Shown here in pieces: positions 11,093 to 22,801 of a stretch of 64,000 nt of DNA. The stretch is from Cephalotus follicularis (Eukaryota > Streptophyta > Magnoliopsida > Oxalidales > Cephalotaceae): the NCBI GenBank assembly GCA_001972305.1, contig BDDD01002238.1:1-64000 (forward strand), written 5' to 3'. Below the pieces are notes generated by a model that saw nothing but the letters and a program-made list of their open reading frames with translations, made no database searches and was not told where the DNA came from. The position numbers and the translations under genes are program-made. Each line of letters starts with the position of its first letter. The first letter of the stretch is position 1.

Positions 11093-12715
11093 AAGAGATA
11101 GAGAGATTGGGAGAGACAGCGGGAGAGAGAGGGAGAGAGGGCGCCAGAGACGACGCTGGAGCCAAGCACGTGACCGGGAGAGGACGGCGGACCACCCAGG
11201 CACGCCTACCGCCGGTAAGCTCTTCCCCCTTCCCCACTTTCCTCTTCTTTTCCTTTTCTTCCCTGCCACTGTCGCGCCTCTTCCCTGCGTTTCCCGGCGC
11301 CGTTAGCGTCGCGGATGGCGTGGGTTATGGTGTAGAAGGTCCACTCTACCCATTTCGACCATCGGCGAGGCGTGATTTGGCCGGAATCGGGTAGATGGGC
11401 ATTGCGTGGATGCTCTGACTAGATTGCGAGTGAACTGATAGAGCGGCCAACTACTTATATGTGCTGGTATGGGATAGTATATGTATTTAGTTGACCGTTA
11501 GATGTGAACTACACATGTTGTTAGCCTCTGGATCCCTAGTGAAGTGTGAACGGATATGGACCGTGAACAGCTGTTGGCCATAACGGATATGAATTGTAGA
11601 TTGGTATTGACCATAAACGGCTGTGGGCTGTAAACGGATATGAAGTGTGAATGGATATAGACTGTAAGTGGCTATGGACTGTAAACGGATGTGAAATGTA
11701 ATGGATAAAGCACAATCATGGATTGATACGGGACGAAAGGCCCCGGATGACGGTATATGGTAGAGTTACTGATGACGTATTATGTTATGACTTATATAGA
11801 TGTGAAATGACATTGTTTATATTGCTTATGCTATGTACGCATCTTACATGATTGACATTATATATATATATCTTCTACACCTTTGCATACATTCATTGCA
11901 TATGTGTATTCTACACAGCCATTGGCTGCTGATCATTTCATTGAAATGAAGTGGGTCAGGTTCAGGTTCATATGACAGCTACAGTGATTAGTCAAGACAA
12001 GCGCATGGTAAGAAATTACATTTCTCCAGCCTATCTTGTGTTATATGAATAAAGTAAGGGAACTGATGTTTTGAGGTTTGTTATTGTACATTATATGACC
12101 TGCCGGCTTGTGGCAGTGATGCAAAATAAATGTGTGTTGATGTATTGGACCTGCCGGCATGTGGCAGTGCATAAGTTGATCGGTGTATGATATTATTGGA
12201 TATGATCAGACCCATCTTTTGAGGTTTTGACGTGATTATCCTTCGCATGCGTATGGTATTATTGGATATGATCAAGCCCATCATTTGAGGGTATTGAAAG
12301 GATTATCCTTCCGCACGCAAACGATATATCGGATTTAGTTGTGATGTAGTCTGATGCGGGCTGAGCCCCCAGCATATAGATTATGATGAGATGGGGGTTG
12401 ATCCCCAAACATATAAACTGTGGTTTATCAGGTGGTATGGAGTCCGATAAATGAATACTTCATGCCGAAATTTCGAGAAATCCTAAGAGTATGATTTTAA
12501 TGGATTCATCACTTGAGGTTCTAGAATGATGTAATTTTATTGAATTGTGGTTTGATGAGGGCTGAGCCCATTTGTGAACTGCTGATTCCTCCTTCAGGAG
12601 TGTGGATATAAATTGTGTTTTCTTTACAGGGGGCATAGTCCTGTAAACGAATACTTCATGCCCAATTTTCGGGAGATTATAAGAGTTGAAATGTATTCAA
12701 TTGATTATTCCGTTG
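10705..12715 (+). repeat. Element 2 left LTR: head A plus tail X, end missing
   Basis: The head contains a GA-rich tract (about 11058-11130) and a conserved splice-donor-like GTAAGC at 11215-11220. From about 11393 the sequence instead resembles the minus-strand reading of the element 3 right LTR. Shared blocks are the CTGCCGGCTTGTGGCAG box, the GGGCTGAGCCC stretches and the AATACTTCATGCC block near 12640. The final ~250 bp of the tail and the primer site are absent compared with element 3. Confidence 0.75.
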
Positions 12716-12719
12716 ATGT

Positions 12720-13120
12720 GATATGATTGATAAAGTGGTAATTGGAGTTATTTGAAGTTGCGGAATAATAATATGTGATATGTTGGGTTCTTGGAGACCC
12801 AGTGATATGGATATAGTATGGTTACATATCGAACGGATACAGATTGTGCGGTTACGGAATGTACGGTCATAAACCATATGACTATGGATCGTATGATTAT
12901 GAATTGTTTGATGCGGATGAGCTGTGGTCACAAGCCTATCGCTCCAGTTTCTTCGTACATCCGGCGATTAACAAGATGTATCGAGATCTGAAGCTCGATA
13001 TGGGTGGAAGTGTGATGCTAATACCATGGGGTTGGAAAGCCACTTAGAACGTGAGGAAGAAGTGAAGCCATTCTACCTTGACATGTTTAATCTAGGGAAT
13101 CTCGGGACGAGATTTCTTTA
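12720..13120 (+). pseudogene. Element 2 interior with integrase zinc-finger remnant
   Basis: The first part (12720-12800) aligns with the leader just downstream of the primer site in element 3 (reverse of 19200-19265). At about 12925-13010 a short reading, SSFFVHPAINKMYRDLKL, matches the integrase HHCC module seen in element 4 near 26170. The last 60 bp match the 3' end of the element 3 interior. No gag, protease or reverse transcriptase remains, so it is a deletion derivative of the element 3 type. Confidence 0.7.
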
Positions 13121-13132
13121 CGGAGGGGAGGA
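13121..13132 (+). other. Polypurine tract, element 2
   Basis: CGGAGGGGAGGA lies directly before the TGTAACGCC start of the right LTR. The same GAGGGGAGGA tract is used by element 4 (27021-27032) and, inverted, by element 3. Confidence 0.85.
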
Positions 13133-13483
13133 TGTAACGCCCCGAATTTCATAAATAATTATGATGAAATTGGTGCGTGTACAGTTGTGATTAAATCGAT
13201 AGGGTCCGGAGTAATAAAAAGGCATTATGCATTTAAGTCGTAATCGTGTTAGCTAAGACGGCTAATAAAACCTATTTTTAATGCGCGACAATAAATCCCA
13301 AATGTTCGCATTTTTATTGCGATTATTTTGGTGGTCGTTTGGATAATTTATGTCGCGATTCGCGGAAAAATCGGGACCCATACCTTAGTATTTTACCAGA
13401 AAATACTAAGGAGGAAGCAAAATAATAAAAGAAGAAGGAGGGAGACACGGGCGCATAGCGCGCCCGTGCGAAGCACCTGCAGA

Positions 13484-13527
<44 letters not shown>

Positions 13528-13821
13528 GGAGAGACAGCGGGAGAGAGAGGGAGAGAGGGAGCCAGAGACGACGTCGGAGCCAGCCATGTGACCGGGAGAG
13601 GACGGCGGACCACCCAGGCACGCCTACCGCCGGTAAGCTCTTCCCCCTTCCCCTATTTTCTCTTCTTTTCCTTTTCTTCCCCGTCACTGTCGCGCCTCTT
13701 CCCAGAGTTTCCCGGTGCCGTTAGCGTCGCGGATGGCATGGGTTATGGTGTAGAAGGTCCGCTCTACCCATTTTGACTACCGGTGAGGCGTGATTTGGTC
13801 GGAATCAGCCAGAATAGCTTG

Positions 13822-13993
13822 GCTGAGTCAACTCAGCGAGTCGACTCACTGCCGCCTTGGACCAAGGGTTTAGCGCCGAGTCTTGGCCGGTTTGAGGTAG
13901 GGATGTGTAAAACTGTTGAATGTGTGGCATTTTTGGGTGGCGATCGGACCTGTTGAGGTCCGGCGAGTTGACTCAGTGAGTCACAACTCGCTG
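13822..13993 (+). repeat. GAGTCGACTCA-type repeats (element 2 right LTR)
   Basis: Near-palindromic GAGTCGACTCACTG and GAGTTGACTCAGTGAGTC units sit next to CTGCCGGCC boxes. The same arrangement recurs at 16805-17142, 22096-22420 and 56224-56400. Confidence 0.8.
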
Positions 13994-14610
13994 CCGGCCA
14001 TGGCGCGACGTTCGACGCCGATTCCCAGCGAGTCATGAGCGGTTCTGTGTAGACCGTTCAATGTGGAACCCGTTGATGGGTGTTTCGTAAGCTGGGTGAG
14101 TCGACCGGAATCCGGCGGCGTTTCGGCGACGGCAATGTATTATGTGTCGAGCATAACGGAAATGTGTTGTATGTGCAGTGTGTGAGTGGCAATTGGATTT
14201 GGCATTGAGGAATTGATCAATTGGCGAGAACCGGGTTTGGTTCAACGGTGGTTAGGAAAGGTTCGGCAATCGAACCGACAGCTCCACTGTGCTGTTGCGG
14301 CTGCGATTCCTAACTTGGAATCAGAGGTAGGGGTAATAGTAGAGGAATTATACTTGCATATTTGAATTCAAGAATAGTGTTTATCATTGATGAAATGCAT
14401 GAACTTTGTGGATTGAATTGCATGCATGTTTTGGCTTGATTTTCCCTTGGTGTGTGAATGGTGTGATTTGTGTTAGGGTTGCTATGAGTAGCAAACCTGC
14501 CTTGCATATTGTGATTGAAATGATTGTGGATCGAGTTGCATGTGTAATTATGCATGTTGATCTCTTGGTATTGAACGTGTTGAAGAACAAGATGTTTCTG
14601 ATCTTCTCTA

Positions 14611-14972
14611 ACCGTCGATGCTTAGACGATAAGCGTTAATGCTATGGACTGTCACGTGTAAGTGTGTACACTGACTTCGCGATAAACGTCGACGCTTAGC
14701 GTTGACGCCCTGGTTAGAATGTGCGCAGCGATGGACACGTGGATATTGACGCTTGAGGTCCTACCTCAAAGCATCGACGCCAAAGTAATGAACGCTGACG
14801 CTCAAGGATCCTTACCTTGAAGCGTCGACGTCAAGGACAATTGTTGACACTTAAGTCACTGGTTAAAGCGCCGACGCTTAAAGGGTATAAGCGTTGACGC
14901 CTAGGGTTAAGCGGCGACGCTTAAGTGACTAATATGAACGATTTGGTGCCTAGAGGTTAGGTGTCGACGCCG
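14611..14972 (+). repeat. GCGTCGACGC array, about 13 units (element 2 right LTR)
   Basis: Units vary around GCGTCGACGCTTA, with many CG to TG or CA changes (for example GTCGATG, GTTGACG) as expected of decay by cytosine methylation. Spacing is about 25-35 bp. The array ends just before TTGCATTTTGAGCATATG. The related solo LTR has the other motif flavour in this place (56864-57341). Confidence 0.85.
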
Positions 14973-16251
14973 AAAGGGTCGGGTTGCATTTTGAGCATAT
15001 GTTTGCTTGCATATTATTGTGGATTGGTCGAGCTTTCCTTGCCTTGTGCCGGTTAGCGTCGATGTAGTTAGCGTCGATGTAGGTATGAATTGAACTGTGA
15101 ACTGAATTGTGAATTGAAATGTGATTGAATTCTCAAGTGTTTTGTCATTTTAGAAGTGCATACATGATTTTATAACAGATCATTATTTTACACGAAAATG
15201 TATATTTGTTAAATGTATATTTTTGAAGGATTGAAACATGATTTCAAAGACTGTTTACATTTTGAATAAATGTATTATTTCAAGTATTTTATAACCTATA
15301 AATTACTTGGAAAGGATTGATTTTTGGATTGATTGAGCTTTCCTAGCACCACAGGACGGTTAGCTGTGTGCTTTCCTAGCTCGGGGCCGGTTAGCATCAA
15401 TGATTGAATTATTTTATGCTGTTAGTGTGGTGACGGAGGTTGTCACTTACGCTAATGGCAGGTTGTGCTCTAGGGGCCAGGAGATGGCTAGGGACACCAC
15501 ACCAGATGGTCTTCCTCCGCTACGTGGCGGTTGACATCCACTCTGTGAGCTATCCTCCGCCTATGTGCCGGTTAGACTCATTTGTTTGTTGAACTTTCCT
15601 CCGCTACGTGCCGGTTAGTGTCAATTATTGATCGAGCTTTCCTCCGCCTATGAGCCGGTTAGCATCGACGTGAGATAATACTAACCTACGAGTGGTGGTT
15701 ATCGAATACTGATTGAATTGATTGGTCCTTAGTGACATGACTGATGATTGTGTTAATGTAGCCACTTGGCATGGTTGCGTAACTACTGATCAAGATACAT
15801 ATACAAATACATATTGTATATATATTGTACTGCATCATTATGCATTCATTACATGATTTACATTATTGTTGACCCCGAAAGGTATTTATACTTTCTCTAC
15901 TTAGCCGAGTGAGGACAAAGCCCCTACAATTTCAGATTGACAGGGGCAATTGGACAAGTGCTGCTGAAGCTGAGTTGCAAGCTTCTTTTCTGAAGGTTGT
16001 TTTAATTGTATTGTATTGTAATAACCATACTCGTGTTTTAAGAGAATGATGAGACGTACATGTTTTACCACGGATGTTGTGGGGGATCATGCGGTATGGG
16101 ACGCATGGTTTCGTTTGTTTCAGCTTATGTTATGAATGCTTCCGCAAGATGATGTCTGTTTAAAAGTTTTAAATTTTATCGTTCTCCATATAAGCTGGAA
16201 CATCTGTTAAATTGCCATGTTGTATGTTGTTAATGCGAGCGGGGTGTGACA

Positions 16252-17548
16252 TGACAGTTCGCAAAGCAATGGAACTAAGTCCAAAATCCATGAAATCCAT
16301 TTCAATCTCAGTGAAAACAGTTTATAGATCCATACCCAGTTTCCAGTCGATGCGATAACCAGTAAACAGTAGCAGTTTCAATAACAATATAACAATAGTC
16401 AATCAACACGCAGCAACAGTAACACAGTAACAATTCACACAATTCATCGAAATGCATGAATGTAATGCAAATAGTATAACCTACCTGTTAAAGTAGTAAC
16501 AACAGTTGCGCTTGATATTCAAGGGATTCTGTAGCAGAACCGATGAACCGTCAGCTTCTCCAAGCTTGAACCGGCTATCGAATCGCCATCGCTTGGGAAC
16601 CTCCTATCCTTGATCACTTCATTCACACTGCATATACAACACATTCCCGTTACGCTTTACACATCGGAATCACAACACTGTCGTCACCGAAGCTCTGGCT
16701 AGTTTCCGGCCAACTCACCCAGCTCTGGCGACACCCATAAACAGACTCCAAATTGGTTGATCAATTCATATCTTCCAAGGAACCACCGTGAAACGAGATG
16801 TCACGGCCGGCAGTGAGTTCGACTCACTGAGTCAACTCGCCGGTCAACCATAACTTCGGTCACCACCCGAAAACGCCACACAATCAACAGTTTGACGCGT
16901 CACAGCCAGAGACTCGCCAAGACTCGCTGAAACTCACCAAGGAACCGGCGGTCATGGTCGACAATGAGTTTGACTCACTGAGTCGACTGGCCGGACTTCA
17001 ACAGTTACTATTAACACTCAAAACGCCATAACCGACCTTAAAATCCTTCAATCAGTCCATTGGCGACCGAGACTCGCCGCGACTCGGTGCTAAACGCACG
17101 GTCATAGGCGGCAGCGAGTTGGGTTCGCTGAGTCGACTCGGTAGCTCAAATACGGCCGATTCCGATCGAATGGCGCCTCAACAGTGGTCAAAACGGGTAG
17201 AGCTAGCCTTCTAGAAGAAGACCCACTCCATCCGTGACGCTATCGGTGGAGAAAACGCACGGCTGATGGGCACAGAGGCTTGGCGTCGGGGAAGAAGGAA
17301 AGAGAAAAGAAAGAAGATAAAGAGGAAGTTACCGTGGGTGAGGTCGCGCTGCTCGCTTTCCCGGTCCGGCGCCTTCGCTGTCATCCTCTCCAGCGTCTCT
17401 CTCCCCCTCTGGTTCTCTCTCTCGCATGCTCCCTCTCTCGCACTCTCTCCCTTTCTTTTGATGCACCAGGCGTTTTGACGCCTGGTTTCTTTATATATAT
17501 ATATATATATGCATATATAATATACATATATATATTCGGGGCATTACA
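16252..17548 (-). repeat. Element 3 3' LTR, right piece with LTR start
   Basis: It aligns with 21527-22823 and by eye has the same length. On the minus strand the LTR starts TGTAATGCCCCG at 17548, followed by a (TA)n run. It contains GAGTCGACTC-type repeats at about 16805-17142 and a GA-rich leader near 17400-17460. Confidence 0.88.
17465..17486. repeat. Perfect 9-bp hairpin near the LTR start (element 3)
   Basis: ACCAGGCGT and ACGCCTGGT form an inverted repeat with a 4-nt loop, next to a TA-rich run. The other LTR has a decayed version at about 22743-22763. Confidence 0.75.
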
Positions 17549-17563
17549 TCCTCCCCTCCTTAG
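17549..17563 (-). other. Polypurine tract, element 3
   Basis: On the minus strand CTAAGGAGGGGAGGA lies immediately before TGTAATGCCCC. It marks the 3' end of the internal region. Confidence 0.85.
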
Positions 17564-18128
17564 AGAAATCTCATCCCGAGATTCCCTAGGTTAAAACATG
17601 CGATGGTACAATGTCTTCATTTCTTCCTTACGTCCCTTGTGGCTTTCTCAAGCCCATGATATTGTCATAACACTTCAGTTAGGGCATTGTCCTTGTTCCT
17701 TAACTATTCGATCCTTAGTCATTCGATCCAAGTTCGTACCATCCATAACCATATAACCCATTCAATCATCAGTCAGCGTCCATATCATTCCAAAACCATC
17801 TCTAAATATATATATGTTCCCATCAAGCTCGTATCCATCTTTAACTCTAACGGTTCATATAGTAACACGTGACAAGGATATGGAGGATATTTTCTGAGCA
17901 TTGAAACATGGACAGATCATGTAATACATGACCTCTCACTGGGAATTCTACTAACGGCAAATGTTCACCCCAACTGCACCCCAATCCATCGTACTTTTGC
18001 TGTGCTACTCTGATTCATGGTCTACACTCCACGTTACAGGGTAGGTTCTATTCCCATAGGCTGTGTGGTAAGGCAAGCCTATAGGCAACTGCGCTTACTC
18101 TGTTCATGTTATTCCACCAATTTGAGTT
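17564..18128 (-). pseudogene. Element 3 interior, 3' part with integrase scrap
   Basis: This is mostly non-coding. On the minus strand about 17936-17990 reads LGEHLPLVEF, corresponding to the integrase segment SWDEHVHLV in element 4 (about 26738-26760). The last ~60 bp before the polypurine tract match the same place in element 2. No other domain is recognised. Confidence 0.45.
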
Positions 18129-18600
18129 TCAAATCTTGGCACATCTTTCTAATCGCCGGATGTACTGAGAAACTGGAGCTATAGGACTGTGATCACAGTT
18201 CGTCCTTCGACTCTTCATTGTAAAGGGTACAACTCTACTCTTCTGGAGGCATTGATCCCACAAACCGCTTGCCTTGATCTTTTCTCGCATGAGAAGGTGA
18301 ACTAGTACCAGGGTGGTCCTCATACAACTGTCCGAAGTCACGGCTTGGCTGATAGCCGATACTTTGGTCTTGATGAAGATCTCCTTGAGATTGACCCATA
18401 CTCTATCCTTGCTGACTCTATAACCATACCGTTCATGAGGGCACTCCCTAACCATGTGATCCAAAACTCTACAATCCATACACTTGGCAACTTTCCATCA
18501 ACATCCATCAGATGCATAATTTGTGCATTGACAATACACGCATAGGTCAAAAGGAAATTGACAACCGCTGTTGGCAAGTCTAGGGTGACCTCCCAGAGCT
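18129..18600 (-). pseudogene. Element 3 gag C-terminal remnant with zinc knuckle
   Basis: A CCHC knuckle is intact on the minus strand (C-MD-C-RVLD-H-MVRE-C, about 18435-18480) and is followed by PHERYGYR. The surrounding DNA aligns with the gag end of element 4 (23820-24090), including the stretch around GGGATC-ATGCCTC. Frame breaks interrupt the reading. In sequence order it comes after the protease/RT-linker remnant at 18601-18819, the reverse of the normal gag-then-protease order, so the interior has been rearranged. Confidence 0.7.
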
Positions 18601-18819
18601 GGCATCCTCCAATCTCGGTATCCATTCCCCGCTATCCGTTACATGGGCCAAGAAACCACTCCAACCCTGTTTCATAAGCCTATCTGCATATAGGGCTGCT
18701 ATCATCGGAACTGGCTGATGATCTAAGGTCTCAATAACTGAACTGGAGACCGTCCTGGCATACTTAAAATCATGACCTTCCCGTAACAGTCCATGTATGC
18801 ATAATGTGCTGCTAACCAA
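18601..18819 (-). pseudogene. Element 3 protease-RT linker remnant
   Basis: The minus-strand reading includes MIAALYADRLMKQGWSGFLA, matching [20 protein letters not shown] of element 4 at 24525-24584, the segment between protease and reverse transcriptase. The protease active site and reverse transcriptase are absent. It lies upstream of the gag remnant on the coding strand, which is out of order for a Ty3 element. Confidence 0.7.
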
Positions 18820-19314
18820 CTCATCCCATATCCATCCGTTCCATAACCATAGAAAGGTTAACTAAATAAACATACTATCCATACCAGCATATATAAGTAG
18901 TTGACCATATACCATCATTTAACTATACCATTCCGTAACTTTACCGTACCATTCCGTAACTCTACCGTTCCTTAACAGTGCCATTTTGTAACCATACCCT
19001 CAGTCTATATCATAAAACCACGAGGCTAGGGCTCCCCTCCTTTTACCTTCCATATCCAGGTTGTATAAGAGACAAAAGAATCAGCTATCGATTTCCATAA
19101 TCATAATCCAAGACAATTACAGAACCACAATCCATCAATATCACTCAATTCCATTAAGGGCAAACTTGTCCATATCACTTAATCCCTAAGAAGTCAACAT
19201 AACACTTATTATTATTCCGCATCACCAATTAACTCCAAATAGCACTTTATTCAATTAATCGTTTTCAATTTCCAACAGCCAAGATCCTATCCTGATGTAT
19301 CTAGGATAGACCGC
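18820..19314 (-). other. Element 3 5' leader, non-coding
   Basis: This stretch of ~500 bp between the primer site and the first gag/pol remnant is rich in CCATAACC/CCGTAACC-type short repeats (about 18890-18990). Part aligns with 12720-12800 in element 2. I see no gene in it. Confidence 0.6.
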
Positions 19315-19326
19315 CTCTGATACCAA
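19315..19326 (-). other. Primer-binding site, element 3
   Basis: The minus strand reads TTGGTATCAGAG two bases after the LTR end. It is complementary to initiator Met-tRNA. Confidence 0.88.
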
Positions 19327-20189
19327 GTTGTCACGCCCTGAACCGCGAGGGTAAACCCCCACGACTCGACGCGTGAGATACCAATCCGTTCAGTCACTTC
19401 ATCATTATATTCATATTCCAAAGTGCTATATACATATATACAAAGTTTAAATCTTCAAGTCAAAGTCATATACATCAGCGGAATAGTCAATTGGAATAAA
19501 AACTAACTCTTAAAATCTCCCAAAAATCGGGCATGATGTATTCGTTTATCGGACTTAACCCCCTGTAAAGAAAAACACATTTATATATATTCACACTCCC
19601 GAACGAGGAATCAACAGTTTATGTATACATTTATGGGCTCAGCCCTCAGAACCACAACTAAACTAGTATCATAGCATTGTAATGCCTCAAATGATGGGCC
19701 TGTCTATGTTTAATACATCAACACATATATCATAAGCACTGCCACATGTCGGTAGGACGATAGCTGAAATAAAACATCTCTTATACATCTTTAGATTTGT
19801 CTCTTTACATAACAAGTCTTATATATCAGTACAGTTCAACTATAAACATAAGGCCCCTTTTCATACAACTCTTTATAACCAAACTCATATCCATTACCAT
19901 AAGTAAGATCATATACAATGTGGCAAACCAAAATATGCTACAGAGAATCCATTCGTCTCAGTCTGTCTCATTTAACACAATTCATATAAGTAAACCCATA
20001 ACATAATCATAACGAAACCATATATAACAACAGCACAATCCTAACACCATTACTATCCAAGATCCATCTTAAGTATCCATCCATCTCGATCCATTTCACT
20101 GTGATCCATCACCTGGGTCTAAGCCTGACCCATTCCACACACAGGGGAAATGGGTCAGCGACATAATGTCGTGTAGGGTATACTATGTG

Positions 20190-20760
20190 CTATGTATGCA
20201 ACAGGTATAACAGTATGCAATGTATGCATCAGTACAGTAATGTGACAGTGTAACAATATGCCTTGTAACTGTACAGTGGCAGTACAGTAACAGTATAGTG
20301 ACGGTGACAGTGACAGTACAGTGAACAATGAACAGTGAACAGTAATAGTGGCAGTAACAGTGTAGTGTAGTATATCAATGTACAGTTGTGGATAGCTTCG
20401 ATATACCAACCGTCCCTAAGCGGGGTATATCTAGCTAGTCCTAATCACATCCAAGGCCATAGGCCTGCAGACACTCAGTAAACAGTCAGTAACAGTACAT
20501 GGGAATAAACAGTTGTAGGGTCAAGTACTTTTCTGCCACTCCAGCCTGAGAAAGTACCCCCATCGACTAAACACAACCCTCCCGTGTTATAGTCGTATGG
20601 AGCATAGGATAACACTGGCCACGAAAACAGTACAGTAGTGCTAGACCCAAAAGGTACCAGCAAGTAACAGTAACAGTAACAGTAGTGCTAGACCCGAAGG
20701 GTACTAGACAGTAACAGTAATAGTAGAGCTCTCACTAACAGTAACAGTAACAGTAATTGT
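20190..20760. repeat. CAGTAA/ACAGTA low-complexity tract
   Basis: Dense degenerate repeats of CAGTAA, ACAGTACAGT and GTGACAGT occur here. The left-hand LTR copy at 10200-10430 is similar but shorter. It is interrupted by a unique stretch around 20395-20640. Confidence 0.75.
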
Positions 20761-21352
20761 ATCCATCCCTCAGGCGGTGACTCCCGTAGGTCACAAAAAA
20801 AGGAGGATTGACAGCGATGTGTGGCCAAACACCCATAATACTTCATGATGGAGATGAAGATTATGAATGGGTTATCCCGTACAGTCTCAAACAATAGCAA
20901 TCATAACAGTAATTATACAATAGTCGTACCCAGTAACTGTAACAGTAAATAGTAGAAATGATAAGGAACTAAAGGATCAATGTAAGATCCACATCCGTCA
21001 AAACAGTTATAAAACAGTTTCAGTAACAGTAACAGTTTCAATAACAGTAGTAGTTGGTGGTCCCTATCGAGTTTTTAAAACAATGGAGAGAAAGTACAAT
21101 GATATCATCCGCATCCAGAGGTCCCAAAGGAGCTATCCTAACCATTCTTGAAAATCGTTTGTATAAAACTCTTTTGTTGCACTTTTTTCAAGAATAACTT
21201 TGAAAACTTGAGTCAAAGCTTTAACAGTGTTAAAGGATGATTCAGATAAGATACGAGGCCTTAGGGAGGCTTCCTATGGAATCAATTTAAAGAAGAAACA
21301 GTTTGGAATTGAAAACAGTGAGAAACAGTGTCATTTCGCAAAACATGTCACT

Positions 21353-21526
21353 AAGTGTCGACTAGTTTAGTTTAAAAGCGTAAAGTGTCGACTATTCAGT
21401 TTAACACACAAAAGAGTCGACGGTTTGAGAAAGCATAAGTATAAAACATCGACTACTCAGTTTAAAGGCATGAAAGCGTCGACGGGTCAGTTTTGAAAGC
21501 ATTACAATGTCGACGGTTTTATCAGA
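21353..21526 (-). repeat. GTCGAC array, 6 units (element 3 5' LTR)
   Basis: Six GTCGAC-type cores, mostly followed by GGTTT- or TATTCAG-like text, lie about 28 bp apart. This segment of ~174 bp is exactly what is missing from the left-hand LTR, where element 2 now sits between 10704 and 16252. Confidence 0.8.
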
Positions 21527-22763
21527 AACGACAGTTCGCAAATCAATGAAACTAAGTCCAAAATCCATGAAATCCATTTCAATCTTAGTGAAATCAGTTT
21601 ATAGATCCATACCCAGTTCCCAGTCGGTGCGATAAACAATAAACAGTAGCAGTTTCAATAACAGTTTAATAATAGTCAATCAACACGCAGCAACAGTAAC
21701 ACAGTAACAATTCACACAATTCATCGAAATGCATGAATGCAATGCAAATAGTATAACCTACCTATTAAAGCAGTAACAACAGTTGCGCTTGCTATTCAAG
21801 GGATTCTGTAGCAGAACCGATAAACCGTCAGCTCCTCCAAGCTTGAACCGGCTATCAAATCGCCATCGCTTGGGAACCTCCTTTCCTTGATCACTTCATT
21901 CACACTGCATATACAACACATTCTCGTTACGCTTTACACTTCGGAATCACAACACTGCCATCACCGAAGCTCCGGCCAGTTTTCGGCCAACTCACCTAGC
22001 TCCGGCGACACCCATAAACAGACTCGAAATCGGTCGATCAATTCATATATTCCAAGGAACCGCCGTGACTCGCCGTGAAATGAGCTATGACGACCTGCGG
22101 TGAGTTCGACTCATTGAGTCAACTCGCCGGTCAACCACAAATTCGGTCACCACCCGAAAATGCCGTACAATCAACAATTTGATGCGTCACAGCCAGAGAC
22201 TTGCCGAGACTCGCCAAGGAACTGACGGTCATAACCGGCAGTGAGTTCGACTCACTAAGTCGGCTCGCCGAACTTCAACAGTTACGATCAACACTCAAAA
22301 CGCCATAACTGACCTTAAAATCCTTCAATCAGTCTATTGGTGAGCGAGACTTTCCGTGACCTGGCGCTAAACGCACGGTCATAGGCGGCAGCGAGTTGGG
22401 TTCGTTGAGTTGACTCGGCAGCTCAAATTCGACCGATTCTGACCGAATGGCGCCTTAACAGTTGTCAAAACGGGTAGAGCTAGCCTTATAGAGGAAGACT
22501 CGCTCCATCCGCGATGCTATCGGCGGTAAAAATGCACGGCCGATGCGCACAGAGGCTTGGCGTTGGGGAAGAAGGAAAGGGAAAAGACAGAAGAGAAAAA
22601 TGAAGTTACCGTGGGTGAGGTCGCGTCGCTCTCTTTCCCGGTCTGGCGCCTTCGTCGTCATCTTCTCCGGCGTCTCTCTCCCCCTCTGGTTCTCTCTCTC
22701 GCATGCTCCCTCTCTCGCACTCTCTCCCTTTCTTTTGACATACCAGGTGTTTTAAGCCTGGTT

Positions 22764-22801
<38 letters not shown>

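Larger units (their letters stand above)
10705..16251 (+). mobile_element. Element 2: non-autonomous Ty3-type element with non-matching LTRs
   Basis: Both LTR-like ends start TGTAACGCCCCGAATTTC and are alike for about 680 bp (10705-11385 against 13133-13800), then become unrelated. The left copy continues into tail type X, also found in element 3. The right copy continues into tail type Y, also found in element 5 and the solo LTR 52902-58497. The interior is about 400 bp, with an integrase zinc-finger scrap and a polypurine tract. The flanks do not form a clear target duplication (CTAAG against TGACA). I infer a recombinant between two elements, not a simple insertion. Confidence 0.75.
13133..16251 (+). 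repeat. Element 2 right LTR: head A plus tail Y (3119 bp)
   Basis: It starts TGTAACGCCCCG and ends GGGGTGTGACA. It carries a GA-rich leader (13484-13560), GTAAGC at 13633-13638, GAGTCGACTCA-type repeats (13822-13993) and a GCGTCGACGC array (14611-14972). Several copies of TTTCCTCCGCTACGTGCCGGTTAG-like boxes lie at about 15340-15665. The tail shares the CTTAGCCGAGTGAGGAC and AATGCTTCCGCAAGATG blocks with the LTRs of element 5 and with the solo LTR 52902-58497. Confidence 0.88.

Noticed and set aside
10900-11394. 164-codon plus-strand frame, and minus-strand frames 10931-11269, rich in RE or LS repeats
   Set aside because: They run through the (GA)n leader of an LTR. Similar frames appear at 13323-13687, 17266-17594, 22455-22895 and 55790-56136, as expected of a low-complexity tract.
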